From an uncultured Clostridia bacterium (GTDB lineage: Bacteria > Bacillota > Clostridia > Oscillospirales > CAG-272): DNA of 57,027 nt. Position numbers and translations under genes: made by a program. Under the pieces are notes generated by a model, which was not told the DNA's origin, searched no databases, and saw only the letters and a list, made by a program, of their open reading frames with translations. The DNA lies in NCBI GenBank assembly GCA_947588825.1, contig CANPZU010000015.1:1-57027 (forward strand), read 5' to 3'. Shown here in pieces: positions 1-8,765 of this stretch (positions are counted from its first letter, which is position 1; each line of letters starts with the position of its first letter).

Positions 1-345
1 GAATCGAATCCCTCTCACAAAAGAGAAGCACCGACAAAGTCGGTGCCATTTTTTGGCGGAAAGAGAGGGATTCGAAGGAGGCGGGAGTGAATGACGCACC
101 GGCGGTGCGTCAGAGCCGCCGTTGACCGAGCGCCGCAGCGCGAGAATCGAATCCCTCTCACAAAAGAGAAGCACCGACAAAGTCGGTGCCATTTTTTGGC
201 GGAAAGAGAGGGATTCGAAGAAGGCGGGAGTGAATGACGCACCGGTGGTGCGTCAGAGCCGCCGTTGACCGAGCGCCGCAGCGCGAGAGTTTAGTCCCTA
301 TCATTAAACGAGAAGTGCCGACTTTGTCTATGCCGTTTTTTGGCA
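1..345. repeat. 143-bp tandem repeat with tRNA-Ser-like 3' end and nested hairpins
   Basis: Two nearly identical 143-bp units (1-143, 144-286) are followed by a degenerate third (287 to about 345); the left end may continue outside the window. On the minus strand each unit carries a 23-nt segment (76-54 and 219-197) that looks like the end of a tRNA: TTCGAAT loop, CCCTC, TCTTTCC, discriminator G and an encoded CCA, as in tRNA-Ser. A hairpin follows it (GCACCGAC/GTCGGTGC at 28-46 and 171-189) with a T-rich tail, like an intrinsic terminator. A second hairpin, GACGCACC/GGTGCGTC, lies at 93-111. GAGAGGGATTCGA-like arms bracket most of the unit as a long-range inverted repeat. No anticodon or D arm is present, so this is not a tRNA gene. 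Open frames across it are by-products of the repeat. Confidence 0.85.
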
Positions 346-457
346 TAGAGAACGTGACCGAAGACCTAAAAGCACATGACCAAATTCTATGGATGCAGAT
401 AATACATAATATACGAAACAGGACAACATAAATCGTCGGCAGCGATTTAAAATATAT

Positions 458-516
458 AGCTAAAGCGAAGCGGCCTCAGGATGCTGACCTTGCCGCTCTG
501 TTTTGCGTTAGCTGTT
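458..516. other. imperfect hairpin in the 431-554 gap
   Basis: AGCTAA (458-463) and AGCGGC (469-474) pair with GCCGCT (492-497) and TTAGCT (508-513), leaving an asymmetric internal loop. The following GTTTTGTT could make it a weak terminator for something entering from the repeat side. I see no gene in 431-554. Confidence 0.35.
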
Positions 517-554
517 TTGTTGAAAATACTTTTGTAATTTTTCCGTAAAACCTC

Positions 555-583
555 TTGACTTATGTACGATTTCATACTATAAT
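555..583 (+). promoter_or_regulatory. sigma-A promoter of the marR operon
   Basis: The -35 TTGACT (555-560) and -10 TATAAT (578-583) are separated by 17 bp. One of the two putative MarR boxes fills the spacer and the other lies just downstream, which suggests repression by steric block. Confidence 0.85.
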
Positions 584-603
584 TATAAAGTACGAAATCA
601 TAC
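564..603. promoter_or_regulatory. twin MarR operator boxes
   Basis: GTACGATTTCATAC (564-577) and GTACGAAATCATAC (590-603) share the near-palindromic form GTACGA-NN-TCATAC. Their centres are 26 bp apart. The first lies between the -35 and -10, the second at about the transcription start. This is the expected layout for autorepression by the adjacent MarR protein; that the protein binds here is inference. Confidence 0.7.
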
Positions 604-619
604 TTTATTGAGGTGAGAT

Positions 620-1057
620 ATGAATCAGGAAAGATACAGTGATATTCGTCGGATCAATTACCTTTTTTCGGAAATAGACGCCCTCTATCATCAGGCATCG
701 CTGAAGTTCGGTATGGCAGACAGCGTCTTGATCGTTCTGTATACGATTTTTGATGAAGGCGACAGTTGCCTGCTCAGCGACATTTATAAGAAATCAGGTA
801 TAAGCAAACAAACTGTCAATTCAGCGATTCGCGGTCTGGAGAAAGACGGTATTCTCTATTTGGAGAAACATACCGGGCGCTCTAAAAAAGCCGTTTTGAC
901 AGAAAAGGGTAAAGACTACGCAAATCATACCGTTGCAAATCTTTTTGAAGCGGAGGCGCAGGCGTTTGATACTTGGTCGGACTGGGAAATCAATACACAT
1001 ATATTTTTAATTGAGAAGTATTTGAAGTGCTTTCGTCATCAGATTGAAAGGCTATAG
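620..1057 (+). CDS. MarR-family transcriptional regulator
   Basis: A 145-residue winged-helix protein. The recognition-helix region (about residues 50-70, SGISKQTVNSAIRGLEKDG) and the following wing (HTGRSKKAVLTEKG) match the MarR family, whose dimers usually release DNA when a phenolic or cationic ligand binds. The start is set by AGGTGA (611-616) ahead of ATG. Only 3 bp separate it from the MATE exporter gene, so the two are cotranscribed. Twin GTACGA-NN-TCATAC boxes on its promoter suggest it represses its own operon. The inducing ligand cannot be read from sequence. Fold assignment is firm; the link to drug efflux is inferred from context. Confidence 0.9.
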   Translation: MNQERYSDIRRINYLFSEIDALYHQASLKFGMADSVLIVLYTIFDEGDSCLLSDIYKKSGISKQTVNSAIRGLEKDGILYLEKHTGRSKKAVLTEKGKDYANHTVANLFEAEAQAFDTWSDWEINTHIFLIEKYLKCFRHQIERL

Positions 1058-1060
1058 AAT

Positions 1061-2401
1061 ATGCAGATACAGCTTTCGGATCATTTCAGCTATTACAAAC
1101 TTATTAAATTCACACTGCCGGCAATCGCCATGATGATTGTCACTTCTGTTTACAGTGTGGTGGACGGTTTCTTTGTCTCCAATTTTGCCGGGGATATTTC
1201 CTTTAAGGCGGTCAATCTTACTATGCCGTTTTTAATGATTTTAGGCACGGTGGGATTCATGTTCGGTACGGGCGGATCGGCCATTGTTGCCAACACCTTC
1301 GGCGAAGGGGACAAAGAAAGGGCAAATCGGTATTTTTCCCTGTTTGTATATGTGACATTCGCCCTTGGCGTTATTTTCGCTGTTATTGGATTTGTATTGA
1401 TGCGTCAGATTTGTTTTCTTTTGGGAGCGAGGGGCGAAATCCTTGCAAACTGCGTTGTTTACGGACGAATCATTCTCTGCGCTCTGCCGTTCTTTGTCCT
1501 GCAATACTTATTTCAAAGTTTTTTTGCCGCTGCCGAAAAACCGCAGCTTGGTTTTGCCGTCACCGTTGCGGCCGGGCTTTGCAATATGGTTTTGGACGCG
1601 GTGCTGGTTTTGCTTCTGCCGCAGGAATATAAGTTGATGGGGGCCGCCGTTGCTACCGCCGTCAGTCAGATTGCGGGCGGACTTATTCCTCTTGTTTATT
1701 TTTTCAGGGAGAACGACAGTATTTTAAGTCTCGGTAAAACGAGGTTTGACGGCAGAGCGCTCGTCAAAGCCTGTATCAACGGTTCCTCTGAATTTATGAG
1801 CAACGTTTCAATGAATTTAGTGGGGATGCTCTATAACCTTCAGCTAATCAAATATGCCGGCGAGGACAGCATTGCGGCATACGGAGTTATGATGTATGTA
1901 AGCATGATTTTTTCTTCTGCATTTATCGGTTATTCGATTGGAACTGCGCCGATCATCAGCTACAACGACGGAGCAAGGAACAAGGGTGAATTGCGGGGCG
2001 TTATGCAAAAAAGTCTTGTGATTCTCGGAGTCGTCGGTCTGATTATGCTTGCCGCAGCCGAACTTTCGGCAAAGTCGCTTTCTCAGCTTTTTGTCGCTTA
2101 CAACGGCGAACTGCTTGCTATGACGGTTCACGGCTTTCGCATTTTCTCTCTATCCTTTCCGTTTATGGGATTTGCCATTTTCGGATCAGGCCTCTTCACG
2201 GCCTTAAACGACGGTCTGACTTCCGCGGCAATTTCTTTTTTGCGGACGCTTGTGTTTCAGGCCGGCGCGGTACTGATTTTGCCGTCGCTGTGGGGGCTTG
2301 ACGGAATTTGGATTTCCGTTGTTGCCGCGGAATGTATGGCGGTCCTTTTTACCGTTTTATTTTTTCTCGCAAAACGAAAGAGGAGGATTCAGTATGTATG
2401 A
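1061..2401 (+). CDS. MATE-family multidrug/cation efflux transporter
   Basis: 446 residues with about twelve hydrophobic segments, the usual size and layout of MATE exporters, which use Na+ or H+ gradients to expel cationic compounds. The N-terminal FTLPAIAMMIVTSVYSVVDG stretch and the internally repeated halves (second half from about residue 230) resemble the MepA-like branch. It lies 3 bp after a marR gene, and its stop overlaps the start of a GNAT acetyltransferase by 8 bp, so the three are probably translated from one message. The substrate is unknown. A polysaccharide-flippase relative is less likely, because the neighbours are a MarR regulator and an acetyltransferase rather than cell-wall genes. 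Confidence 0.88.
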   Translation: MQIQLSDHFSYYKLIKFTLPAIAMMIVTSVYSVVDGFFVSNFAGDISFKAVNLTMPFLMILGTVGFMFGTGGSAIVANTFGEGDKERANRYFSLFVYVTFALGVIFAVIGFVLMRQICFLLGARGEILANCVVYGRIILCALPFFVLQYLFQSFFAAAEKPQLGFAVTVAAGLCNMVLDAVLVLLLPQEYKLMGAAVATAVSQIAGGLIPLVYFFRENDSILSLGKTRFDGRALVKACINGSSEFMSNVSMNLVGMLYNLQLIKYAGEDSIAAYGVMMYVSMIFSSAFIGYSIGTAPIISYNDGARNKGELRGVMQKSLVILGVVGLIMLAAAELSAKSLSQLFVAYNGELLAMTVHGFRIFSLSFPFMGFAIFGSGLFTALNDGLTSAAISFLRTLVFQAGAVLILPSLWGLDGIWISVVAAECMAVLFTVLFFLAKRKRRIQYV

Positions 2402-2900
2402 ATTTAAGCTATTGCCTATTGAAAGTGACGAGATTGCAATCTTCAAAACGGATATGCAGGAGGCGTTTTTGAAAGGAGCCGAGGCCGATTGCCCGGATTT
2501 GACCGAAGAGATACTCCCGGAGGCGGATATTGACCGTTCTCTTTCGGCAAAGGGGGCGGCGGCTTACAAAGCGTTGGTTGACGGAAAAATGGCGGGCGGC
2601 GTTATCGTTGTCATCGACGAGGTTACGCAGCACAATCATCTTGATTTTTTATATGTAAAATACGGCGTTCAGAGTAAAGGAATAGGGCAGGCAATTTGGA
2701 GAGAAATTGAACGGCTCTATCCTAAAACAAAAGTATGGGAAACATGCACGCCCTATTTTGAGAAAAGAAATATTCATTTTTATGTCAATCGCTGCGGATT
2801 TCATATTGTTGAGTTTTATAATCCCTATCATAAAGACCCGCATTCAACGAATGAAGAAACAAAGGATGATTATTTCTTCCGTTTTGAAAAGGTAATGTGA
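2394..2900 (+). CDS. GNAT-family N-acetyltransferase
   Basis: 168 residues from the ATG at 2394, chosen because GAGGAGG lies just upstream inside the end of the MATE gene; a longer frame from 2298 has no such site. The acetyl-CoA pyrophosphate loop is visible as VQSKGIGQAIW (motif A, Q-x-x-G-x-G) after the beta strand HLDFLYVKYG. The C-terminal motif-B region (HFYVNRCGFHIVEFYN) is also typical. It overlaps the exporter by 8 bp, so expression should track the MarR regulator. It could acetylate a toxic small molecule that the exporter also handles, but the acceptor is unknown. Confidence 0.85.
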   Translation: MYEFKLLPIESDEIAIFKTDMQEAFLKGAEADCPDLTEEILPEADIDRSLSAKGAAAYKALVDGKMAGGVIVVIDEVTQHNHLDFLYVKYGVQSKGIGQAIWREIERLYPKTKVWETCTPYFEKRNIHFYVNRCGFHIVEFYNPYHKDPHSTNEETKDDYFFRFEKVM

Positions 2901-2992
2901 CAAATAAGATACCATGCTGAATTTTTTCGATTTTTGGTTCATATCTGTCTGTTTCATCGTATAAAAAGTTTAAACGGCAGCACCGGTTTGTA

Positions 2993-3021
2993 TTGTAAAA
3001 TCACTTTTTTTGTGATATAAT
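2993..3021 (+). promoter_or_regulatory. promoter of the GH43-type lipoprotein gene
   Basis: TTGTAA (2993-2998) and TATAAT (3016-3021) with a 17-bp spacer and an extended -10 TGA (3013-3015). Transcription would start about 60 bp before the gene. Confidence 0.75.
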
Positions 3022-3091
3022 TTCAGTGTAATGCGTAATAATGGTCAACTTTTCGCCTAAAATGCACTAAAACGCAAAAGGAGCTTCAATA

Positions 3092-4897
3092 ATGATAAAG
3101 TCATGTCTGAAAAAAACTGTTTATGCACTTCTTGCCGCCGTTTTGATTTTTACCTTGCCGGCGCTTGTGTCTTGCAGAAATGATAAAGAGTCCGATGAGG
3201 TAATTATCGCCGCCGACGCTTCAAGCGATTATGTCATTGTTTACCCCGCGTCCGCGCCGGCCTCCGTTTCGGGATTTGCCGAGGACGTGTGTACGCTTGT
3301 AAAAGACGTCACCGGCGCCGAGCTTTCTATTACTGACGACGGCGCCGCCGAGACCGGGCGTGAAATACTTATAGGCGAAACCAACAGGGAAGAATCTCAA
3401 ACGGCAAAGGAAATGTTGGGCGAGGGCGATGAGTATGTAGTTGCCATTGTGGGCGAAAAAATGGTGATTTACGCTTCATCGGCGACCAGATATAAAACGG
3501 TTTTAAATTACCTTGCCAACGGCATCGTAAAGGACGGCAAATTGGCTCTCTCCCGCGACTTTTGCCACACGGGAAACAAGGTTACCTTTTTTGCCGCAGA
3601 CGAGAAGGTAAAGGGCAGGACAAGCGTTGATATAACGATAACTCCGACAAATGCAAAGTCCGAGGCGGGGATATTTATCGGCGCCGATTATGAAAAGGGA
3701 CTTTTCGGCTACCGCGGCTACGTTCTGTCAGCTTCCAAAAACGCCCTGACGGTATATAAGGTTACAAGCAAGCTCTCCGAAATGGCGAGCAGGGAAATAA
3801 ACTCCTATAAAGCGGACGAGGATATCGCTCTGCGCTTTGAAGTTGACGGCTATACTTTAAAAGCCTACCTGCTCGATGACGCCGAAGGCGTCGAACCGTG
3901 GCCGGAGTTTGTGCTTGAGATCAACGAATGCGAGGATTACAGCATAGGCTTTGTGGAGCTTTCCGGAAACGGCGCGGTATACAGAGATTTGAGCATTTCA
4001 TATCCTGAAAAGGAAGATGCGGTCAAAACCTATTATACAAACGCGATATACGACAACTACGCCGACCCGGACGTGCTTTACTATGACGGGACCTATTATC
4101 TCTACGGCACGGGCGGTTCGGGCTATACCGTCCACACATCTCGTGATCTTGTAAACTGGAAGGCCGGCAGACGCGTGCTTACGCCGAACCTTTGGGGTAT
4201 CACAAAGAATTACTGGGCGCCCGACCTTGAGTATATCAACGGCAAATTCTATATGGTGGTATCCTGCGACGAACATTTGGGCATCGCCGTAAGCGATTCA
4301 CCGACCGGACCGTTTGTCGCGACGAGCGAAAATTACCTCTTTGAAAAGACTATTGATGGGCATATTTTCGTCGACGATGACGGCAAGATTTATCTTTATT
4401 ACGTTTCATGGCGGTCGACATACGGCATCTACGGAGTTGAGCTTGACAAAAACATGAAGCCTGTCGGCGCCGAAAAGCGTCTTATCACACCAACCGAAGA
4501 TTGGGAAAAGAAAGAGGGCAACGTGACCGAAGGGCCGTACATGTTAAAGCACAACGGCATATACTACCTGACCTATTCGGGCAGTCACTACAAGAGCATT
4601 GATTACGCGGTGGGTTATGCTACTTCGAACAAGCCTCTCGGCACTTTTACAAAGTACGAGCTCAACCCGATAATGAAGGGCAACACGCAAATTCACGGCA
4701 CGGGACACCACTGTATTACCGCGACCCCGGACGGCAAGGAAATGATTATAATTTATCATTGCCACGGCGCACTTAACGGTGTGGGACAACGTAAAATCTG
4801 CCTTGATCGAATAAGATTTGCCCCGGTCGACGGCGACATCGATCGACTTGAGGTTTACGGACCGACAATCACACGCCAAAAGGGACCGATTCAGTGA
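3092..4897 (+). CDS. secreted lipoprotein with C-terminal GH43-like five-bladed beta-propeller
   Basis: 601 residues beginning with a lipoprotein signal (lipobox LVSC, Cys about residue 28), so it is anchored on the outer face of the membrane. Residues 35-150 form an uncharacterised alpha/beta domain. About 165-305 resembles a laminin-G/concanavalin-like beta sandwich. From about 312 to the end is a GH43/GH117-like propeller. Candidate catalytic acids are Asp in YADPDVLYYDGTYYLYGTGG, Asp in IDGHIFVDDDGK and Glu in VTEGPYM. GH43 enzymes cleave arabinose or xylose linkages in plant hemicellulose; the exact substrate here is not readable. AAGGAG precedes the ATG. No transport genes adjoin it. 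Confidence 0.85.
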   Translation: MIKSCLKKTVYALLAAVLIFTLPALVSCRNDKESDEVIIAADASSDYVIVYPASAPASVSGFAEDVCTLVKDVTGAELSITDDGAAETGREILIGETNREESQTAKEMLGEGDEYVVAIVGEKMVIYASSATRYKTVLNYLANGIVKDGKLALSRDFCHTGNKVTFFAADEKVKGRTSVDITITPTNAKSEAGIFIGADYEKGLFGYRGYVLSASKNALTVYKVTSKLSEMASREINSYKADEDIALRFEVDGYTLKAYLLDDAEGVEPWPEFVLEINECEDYSIGFVELSGNGAVYRDLSISYPEKEDAVKTYYTNAIYDNYADPDVLYYDGTYYLYGTGGSGYTVHTSRDLVNWKAGRRVLTPNLWGITKNYWAPDLEYINGKFYMVVSCDEHLGIAVSDSPTGPFVATSENYLFEKTIDGHIFVDDDGKIYLYYVSWRSTYGIYGVELDKNMKPVGAEKRLITPTEDWEKKEGNVTEGPYMLKHNGIYYLTYSGSHYKSIDYAVGYATSNKPLGTFTKYELNPIMKGNTQIHGTGHHCITATPDGKEMIIIYHCHGALNGVGQRKICLDRIRFAPVDGDIDRLEVYGPTITRQKGPIQ

Positions 4898-5017
4898 AAC
4901 GGATGCGGTGTTTGCGCGAGCGAACAGCGACTGTCCTGTAAGGAAACATTGAATCCGCGTCCTGAAAACCGAATATTTGTTTTCACATGATTTTTTTGAT
5001 TTTTTTCTAAAAACCCC

Positions 5018-5046
5018 TTTACAAAAAGCAAAAAATGTTGCATAAT
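5018..5046 (+). promoter_or_regulatory. promoter of the T-box/thrS unit
   Basis: TTTACA (5018-5023) and CATAAT (5041-5046) with a 17-bp spacer, followed by about 310 nt of leader before thrS. Confidence 0.7.
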
Positions 5047-5053
5047 ATAACGT

Positions 5054-5310
5054 AAGGTCGTATGAGCGCTGCTCTGCGGCACAAATCGTCGCTGCAAAGG
5101 ACAACGGCGCGTGAGACAGGATCCACAGAGAGAGACGGGAAGCTGAAAACGCCTTGATTGAGTACATGCGTCTACCACCTTTGGTTTTATTTAATATTTG
5201 TCAATGAAGTTAAAGTACGGGTGGAACCGTGCGCTTTCCGCAAAAGGTCGGCGCACCCCGGCATGTCCCTTTTTAAGGCGCGCCGGGGCGCGCCGACTTG
5301 TAATATTTTT
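5054..5310 (+). promoter_or_regulatory. T-box leader (threonine) with terminator/antiterminator
   Basis: The antiterminator signature GGGTGGAACCGTG lies at 5219-5231 and the Stem I AGAGAG element near 5128-5135. A Thr codon ACC at 5174-5176 (or 5177-5179) is a good specifier candidate. The terminator is a long GC stem (5247-5262 with 5282-5297, one mismatch) followed by TTGTAATATTTTT. T-boxes read the charging state of a tRNA: uncharged tRNA-Thr would stabilise the antiterminator and allow thrS transcription. The family call is firm; specifier choice is inference. Confidence 0.88.
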
Positions 5311-5362
5311 ATTATTTTTATTTTAGTTTTCCGCGCGGAGCGGATTTTTAGGAGGTATCCAA

Positions 5363-7294
5363 ATGAATGTAAAGATCAATGACAAAAAGCTTTATTTTGA
5401 GACGGACGTAAGCGCTTATGAGGCGATAAAAGAAGCCGGCCTTATGACTAAAGAGGTGATTGCGGCGTCCGTAAACGGCAAAACGGTCGACTTGACGCAC
5501 AAACTCGACGACAACGACGCGGTACAACCTCTCACATTTGATGATGACGAGGGCAAAAAGGTATTCAGACATACCGCCTCGCATATTCTCGCACAGGCAG
5601 TCAAACGCCTGTATCCCGACGCAAAGCTCACTATCGGTCCTGCGGTTGAGGACGGGTTTTATTACGATTTCGACATTACCGAGAGCTTTACTCCCGAAAT
5701 GCTCGCGGCCATAGAATCGGAAATGAAAAAAATCGTGAAGGAAAATCTTCGCATTGAAAGATTCACTTTGCCGCGCGACGAGGCAAAAAAGCTTATGCAG
5801 GAGAGAAACGAGCCGTATAAGCTGCTCCTTATCGACAGAGTTCCCGAGAATGATGAAATTTCCTTTTATAAGCAGGGAGATTTTATCGACCTGTGCGCCG
5901 GTCCTCACCTTTTCTCGACAGGCGCCGTAAAGGCGTTTAAGCTCACTCAGGCGACGGGCGCTTATTGGGAAGGCAAATCGGAAAACAAGATGCTTTGCAG
6001 AGTGTACGGCACGGCCTTTCCCGCAAAGGAATCGCTGGAACTCTATCTTGCACGGCAGGAAGAGGCTAAAAAACGGGATCACAACAAGCTTGGCAGGGAA
6101 CTGGGAATATTCACGACGTGCGATCTTATCGGCCAGGGGCTTCCCATTCTTTTGCCCAAGGGAGCGAGGATTATTCAGCTTCTTCAGAGATTTGTCGAGG
6201 ACGAAGAGCAAAAGCGCGGTTGGCAGCTCACCAAAACCCCGTATATGGCAAAATCTGATTTGTATAAAGTTTCAGGACACTGGGACCACTATCTTGACGG
6301 TATGTTTGTTTTGGGCGATCCGAACGATAATGAATGCTACGCGCTTCGCCCCATGACATGTCCCTTCCAGTATCAGGCGTATCTTGCCGAGGGACGTTCC
6401 TATCGCGACCTTCCCCTCAGATATAATGAGACCTCCACGCTCTTTAGAAACGAGGCTTCCGGCGAAATGCACGGCCTTATCCGGCTGCGCCAGTTCACCA
6501 TATCCGAAGGACATCTTATGTGCACTCCCGAGCAGCTTGAAGATGAATTCAAAAGCTGCCTTGAGCTTACCATATACATGCTAAAAACGCTGGGACTTTA
6601 CGAGGACGTCTCATACCGCTTCTCGCAATGGGACCCGAATGACAGAGAAAAGTATATCGGCAGTGAAGAGGAATGGAACAGCGCTCAAAATACGATGAAG
6701 AAGATACTCGACGACATTGGACTTAACTATAAGATCGGTATCGGCGAAGCTGCTTTTTACGGCCCAAAACTCGATATTCAAATAAAAAACGTTTTTGGTA
6801 AGGAGGATACTCTCGTAACACTGCAGATAGACCAGTTCCTTGCCGAAAAGTTCGGTATGGAATATACCGATCGGGATGGGGTAAAAAAGCGTCCTTATAT
6901 CATCCACCGCACCTCTATCGGCTGTTATGAAAGGACTCTCGCGCTGCTTATCGAGAAATATGCGGGCGCGTTCCCTCTGTGGCTCGCTCCTACTCAGATA
7001 ATGGTGTTGCCTATCGGTATCGAACAGCATGAGTACGCCGAAAAGCTTCTTTGCCGCCTTAAGGACCTTAATATACGTGCGCAGATTGACGAAAGAAATG
7101 AAAAAATAGGGTATAAAATCCGTCAGGCGCAGCTTGAAAAAATACCCTATATGCTTGTCGTAGGCGCTAAAGAGGTTGAGGAAGGAACTGTAGCCGTTCG
7201 CTCGGGACGCAGGGGCGACATGGGCTCAATGAGCGTCGATAATTTTATTTCCGACGCGCTCGAGGAGATAGCAACCAAGGCTCTGAATATGTAA
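5363..7294 (+). CDS. thrS: threonyl-tRNA synthetase
   Basis: 643 residues, the normal bacterial length. Order: TGS domain (1-60), editing domain with HTASH (His70, His74) and DLCAGPHL, class II catalytic core with RPMTCPFQYQAY (zinc Cys) and the motif 3 stretch HRTSIGCYERTLALLIEKY, then a C-terminal anticodon-binding domain from about 535. It charges tRNA-Thr and hydrolyses mischarged Ser-tRNA-Thr. AGGAGG precedes the ATG. A threonine T-box controls it, and it is transcribed toward clpX across a shared bidirectional terminator. Confidence 0.98.
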   Translation: MNVKINDKKLYFETDVSAYEAIKEAGLMTKEVIAASVNGKTVDLTHKLDDNDAVQPLTFDDDEGKKVFRHTASHILAQAVKRLYPDAKLTIGPAVEDGFYYDFDITESFTPEMLAAIESEMKKIVKENLRIERFTLPRDEAKKLMQERNEPYKLLLIDRVPENDEISFYKQGDFIDLCAGPHLFSTGAVKAFKLTQATGAYWEGKSENKMLCRVYGTAFPAKESLELYLARQEEAKKRDHNKLGRELGIFTTCDLIGQGLPILLPKGARIIQLLQRFVEDEEQKRGWQLTKTPYMAKSDLYKVSGHWDHYLDGMFVLGDPNDNECYALRPMTCPFQYQAYLAEGRSYRDLPLRYNETSTLFRNEASGEMHGLIRLRQFTISEGHLMCTPEQLEDEFKSCLELTIYMLKTLGLYEDVSYRFSQWDPNDREKYIGSEEEWNSAQNTMKKILDDIGLNYKIGIGEAAFYGPKLDIQIKNVFGKEDTLVTLQIDQFLAEKFGMEYTDRDGVKKRPYIIHRTSIGCYERTLALLIEKYAGAFPLWLAPTQIMVLPIGIEQHEYAEKLLCRLKDLNIRAQIDERNEKIGYKIRQAQLEKIPYMLVVGAKEVEEGTVAVRSGRRGDMGSMSVDNFISDALEEIATKALNM

Positions 7295-7352
7295 ATTAAA
7301 AAGCGTATATAACGCCAAGGGCTCCAAGAGCCGTGCAGTGAAAAAAACTTAA

Positions 7353-7390
7353 AAGCGGTCCGAACCCCTCTTTGAAGGATCGGACCGCTT
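7353..7390. terminator. bidirectional terminator between thrS and clpX
   Basis: AAGCGGTCCGA (7353-7363) pairs perfectly with TCGGACCGCTT (7380-7390). On the minus strand the stem runs into TTTTAAGTTTTTTT; on the plus strand it is followed by T-rich sequence. It serves both convergent genes. Confidence 0.9.
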
Positions 7391-7424
7391 GATTTGTGTT
7401 TCATTTTTTTCGGAAAGTTCGCGC

Positions 7425-8765
7425 TTACTCCGCCAGCTTCAGCTCGTTTTTTGGCGCCGCGATGATTGGAGGGCGGAGCTTAAGGATGGCAGGCTTGACC
7501 CTATCGACGACGTCGGCAGTGACAGTGACGCTTTCCACATCGTTTCTTGAGGGAAGATCGAACATGATGTCTATCATGGTGTCCTCAATTATGGCGCGCA
7601 GCCCTCTCGCTCCTGTTTTACGCTCGATGGCGAGCTCGGCGATTCTGTTCAATGCGGAGTCGTCAAATATCAGTTCGGCGTTATCCATGTTGATTAGTGC
7701 CTGATACTGCTTGATAAGCGCGTTTTTGGGCTCTGTGAGTATGCGCTTGAGCATTTGTACGTCAAGCTTTTGGAGAGTGACAAGAACGGGAATCCTTCCG
7801 ACAAGCTCGGGAATAAGGCCGTATTTGACGATATCATGGGGAGTTACGTTTGAAAGGATATCGGTTTTGTCCTTTTCGCTTCTTGTTGCGACCTCGCCGC
7901 CAAAGCCCATTACCGAGGTTTTGGCCATGCGTTTTTCGATCACCTCTTCAAGGCCGTCAAAAGCGCCTCCGCATATGAAAAGAATGTTTTCGGTATTTAT
8001 CTGTATAAAATCTTGATTCGGATGTTTGCGTCCTCCCTGCGGCGGAACGTTGGCCACGGTGCCCTCGAGTATCTTTAAAAGCGCCTGTTGGACGCCCTCG
8101 CCCGAAACGTCGCGGGTGATGGAACGGTTTTCGCTCCTTCTTGATATCTTATCGATTTCGTCGATATAAATAATGCCCGTTTCGGCGCGTTCTATATTAT
8201 AATCCGCCGCCTGAATAAGGCGCAAAAGTATATTTTCGACGTCCTCTCCCACATATCCCGCTTCAGTCAGGGTAGTGGCGTCGGCAATGGCGAAGGGAAC
8301 GTTTAATGCTTTCGCAAGACATTGAGCAAGAAAGGTCTTTCCAACCCCGGTAGGGCCGAGCAAAAGTACGTTGGATTTATGAATTTCTACCTCTTGGCCG
8401 CTCTTTGTGGTTTGAAAATCGGCGCTTTTCACCCTTTTGCGGCGTGTTGACGGCTTTTTACTCATGGTGAGTATCCGTTTATAGTGGTTGTAAACGGCCA
8501 CCGAGAGAGCTTTTTTTGCCGCGTCCTGACCTATAACGTATTCATCAAGATAATTTTTAAGCTCGATGGGCTTGGGGAGACTGTCAATAGAGGCGGGCGT
8601 GTTTTCGGACATGAGCGCTCTTTGCTCGTCAATGATCGTTGCACATACATCGACGCAGTTGTCGCAGATATACGTGTTCTGTGTCGAGGGTATCAAAAAC
8701 TCAACAAGCTGTTCGGGGCGTCCGCAAAAGGAACACCGCCTTTCTTTTGGTGTGTTTGTCGGCAT
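7425..8765 (-). CDS. clpX: ClpXP protease ATPase subunit ClpX
   Basis: AAA+ unfoldase that feeds tagged proteins into the ClpP chamber. The N-terminal zinc finger has Cys11, Cys14, Cys34 and Cys37. Walker A GPTGVGKT, Walker [12 protein letters not shown] and the pore loop GYVGEDVE are present, and the 446-residue length is slightly above the usual 410-425. It follows clpP on the same strand, 170 bp away, with a hairpin in the gap. The annotated ATG has no nearby Shine-Dalgarno; an AGGAG at 8809-8805 sits 6 nt before an in-frame CTG at 8798, so an 11-residue N-terminal extension from a CTG start is possible. Confidence 0.97.
   Translation of the reverse strand: MPTNTPKERRCSFCGRPEQLVEFLIPSTQNTYICDNCVDVCATIIDEQRALMSENTPASIDSLPKPIELKNYLDEYVIGQDAAKKALSVAVYNHYKRILTMSKKPSTRRKRVKSADFQTTKSGQEVEIHKSNVLLLGPTGVGKTFLAQCLAKALNVPFAIADATTLTEAGYVGEDVENILLRLIQAADYNIERAETGIIYIDEIDKISRRSENRSITRDVSGEGVQQALLKILEGTVANVPPQGGRKHPNQDFIQINTENILFICGGAFDGLEEVIEKRMAKTSVMGFGGEVATRSEKDKTDILSNVTPHDIVKYGLIPELVGRIPVLVTLQKLDVQMLKRILTEPKNALIKQYQALINMDNAELIFDDSALNRIAELAIERKTGARGLRAIIEDTMIDIMFDLPSRNDVESVTVTADVVDRVKPAILKLRPPIIAAPKNELKLAE

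Noticed and set aside
1-286. tRNA-Ser gene on the minus strand
   Set aside because: Only the T-loop, acceptor and CCA portion can be recognised; there is no D arm, anticodon arm or matching 5' acceptor strand at proper spacing.
1-345. CRISPR array
   Set aside because: The repeated unit is 143 bp, contiguous and without unique spacers.
15-346. Two overlapping minus-strand reading frames in the repeat
   Set aside because: They are near copies produced by the tandem repeat and lack ribosome sites or recognisable protein features.
1241-1504. Minus-strand frame inside the MATE gene
   Set aside because: It is an antisense shadow of a well-supported gene. The same judgement applies to most other antisense or shifted frames in the window.
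5158-5382. Plus-strand frame ahead of thrS
   Set aside because: It lies across the T-box structure and the thrS start and has no protein-like features.
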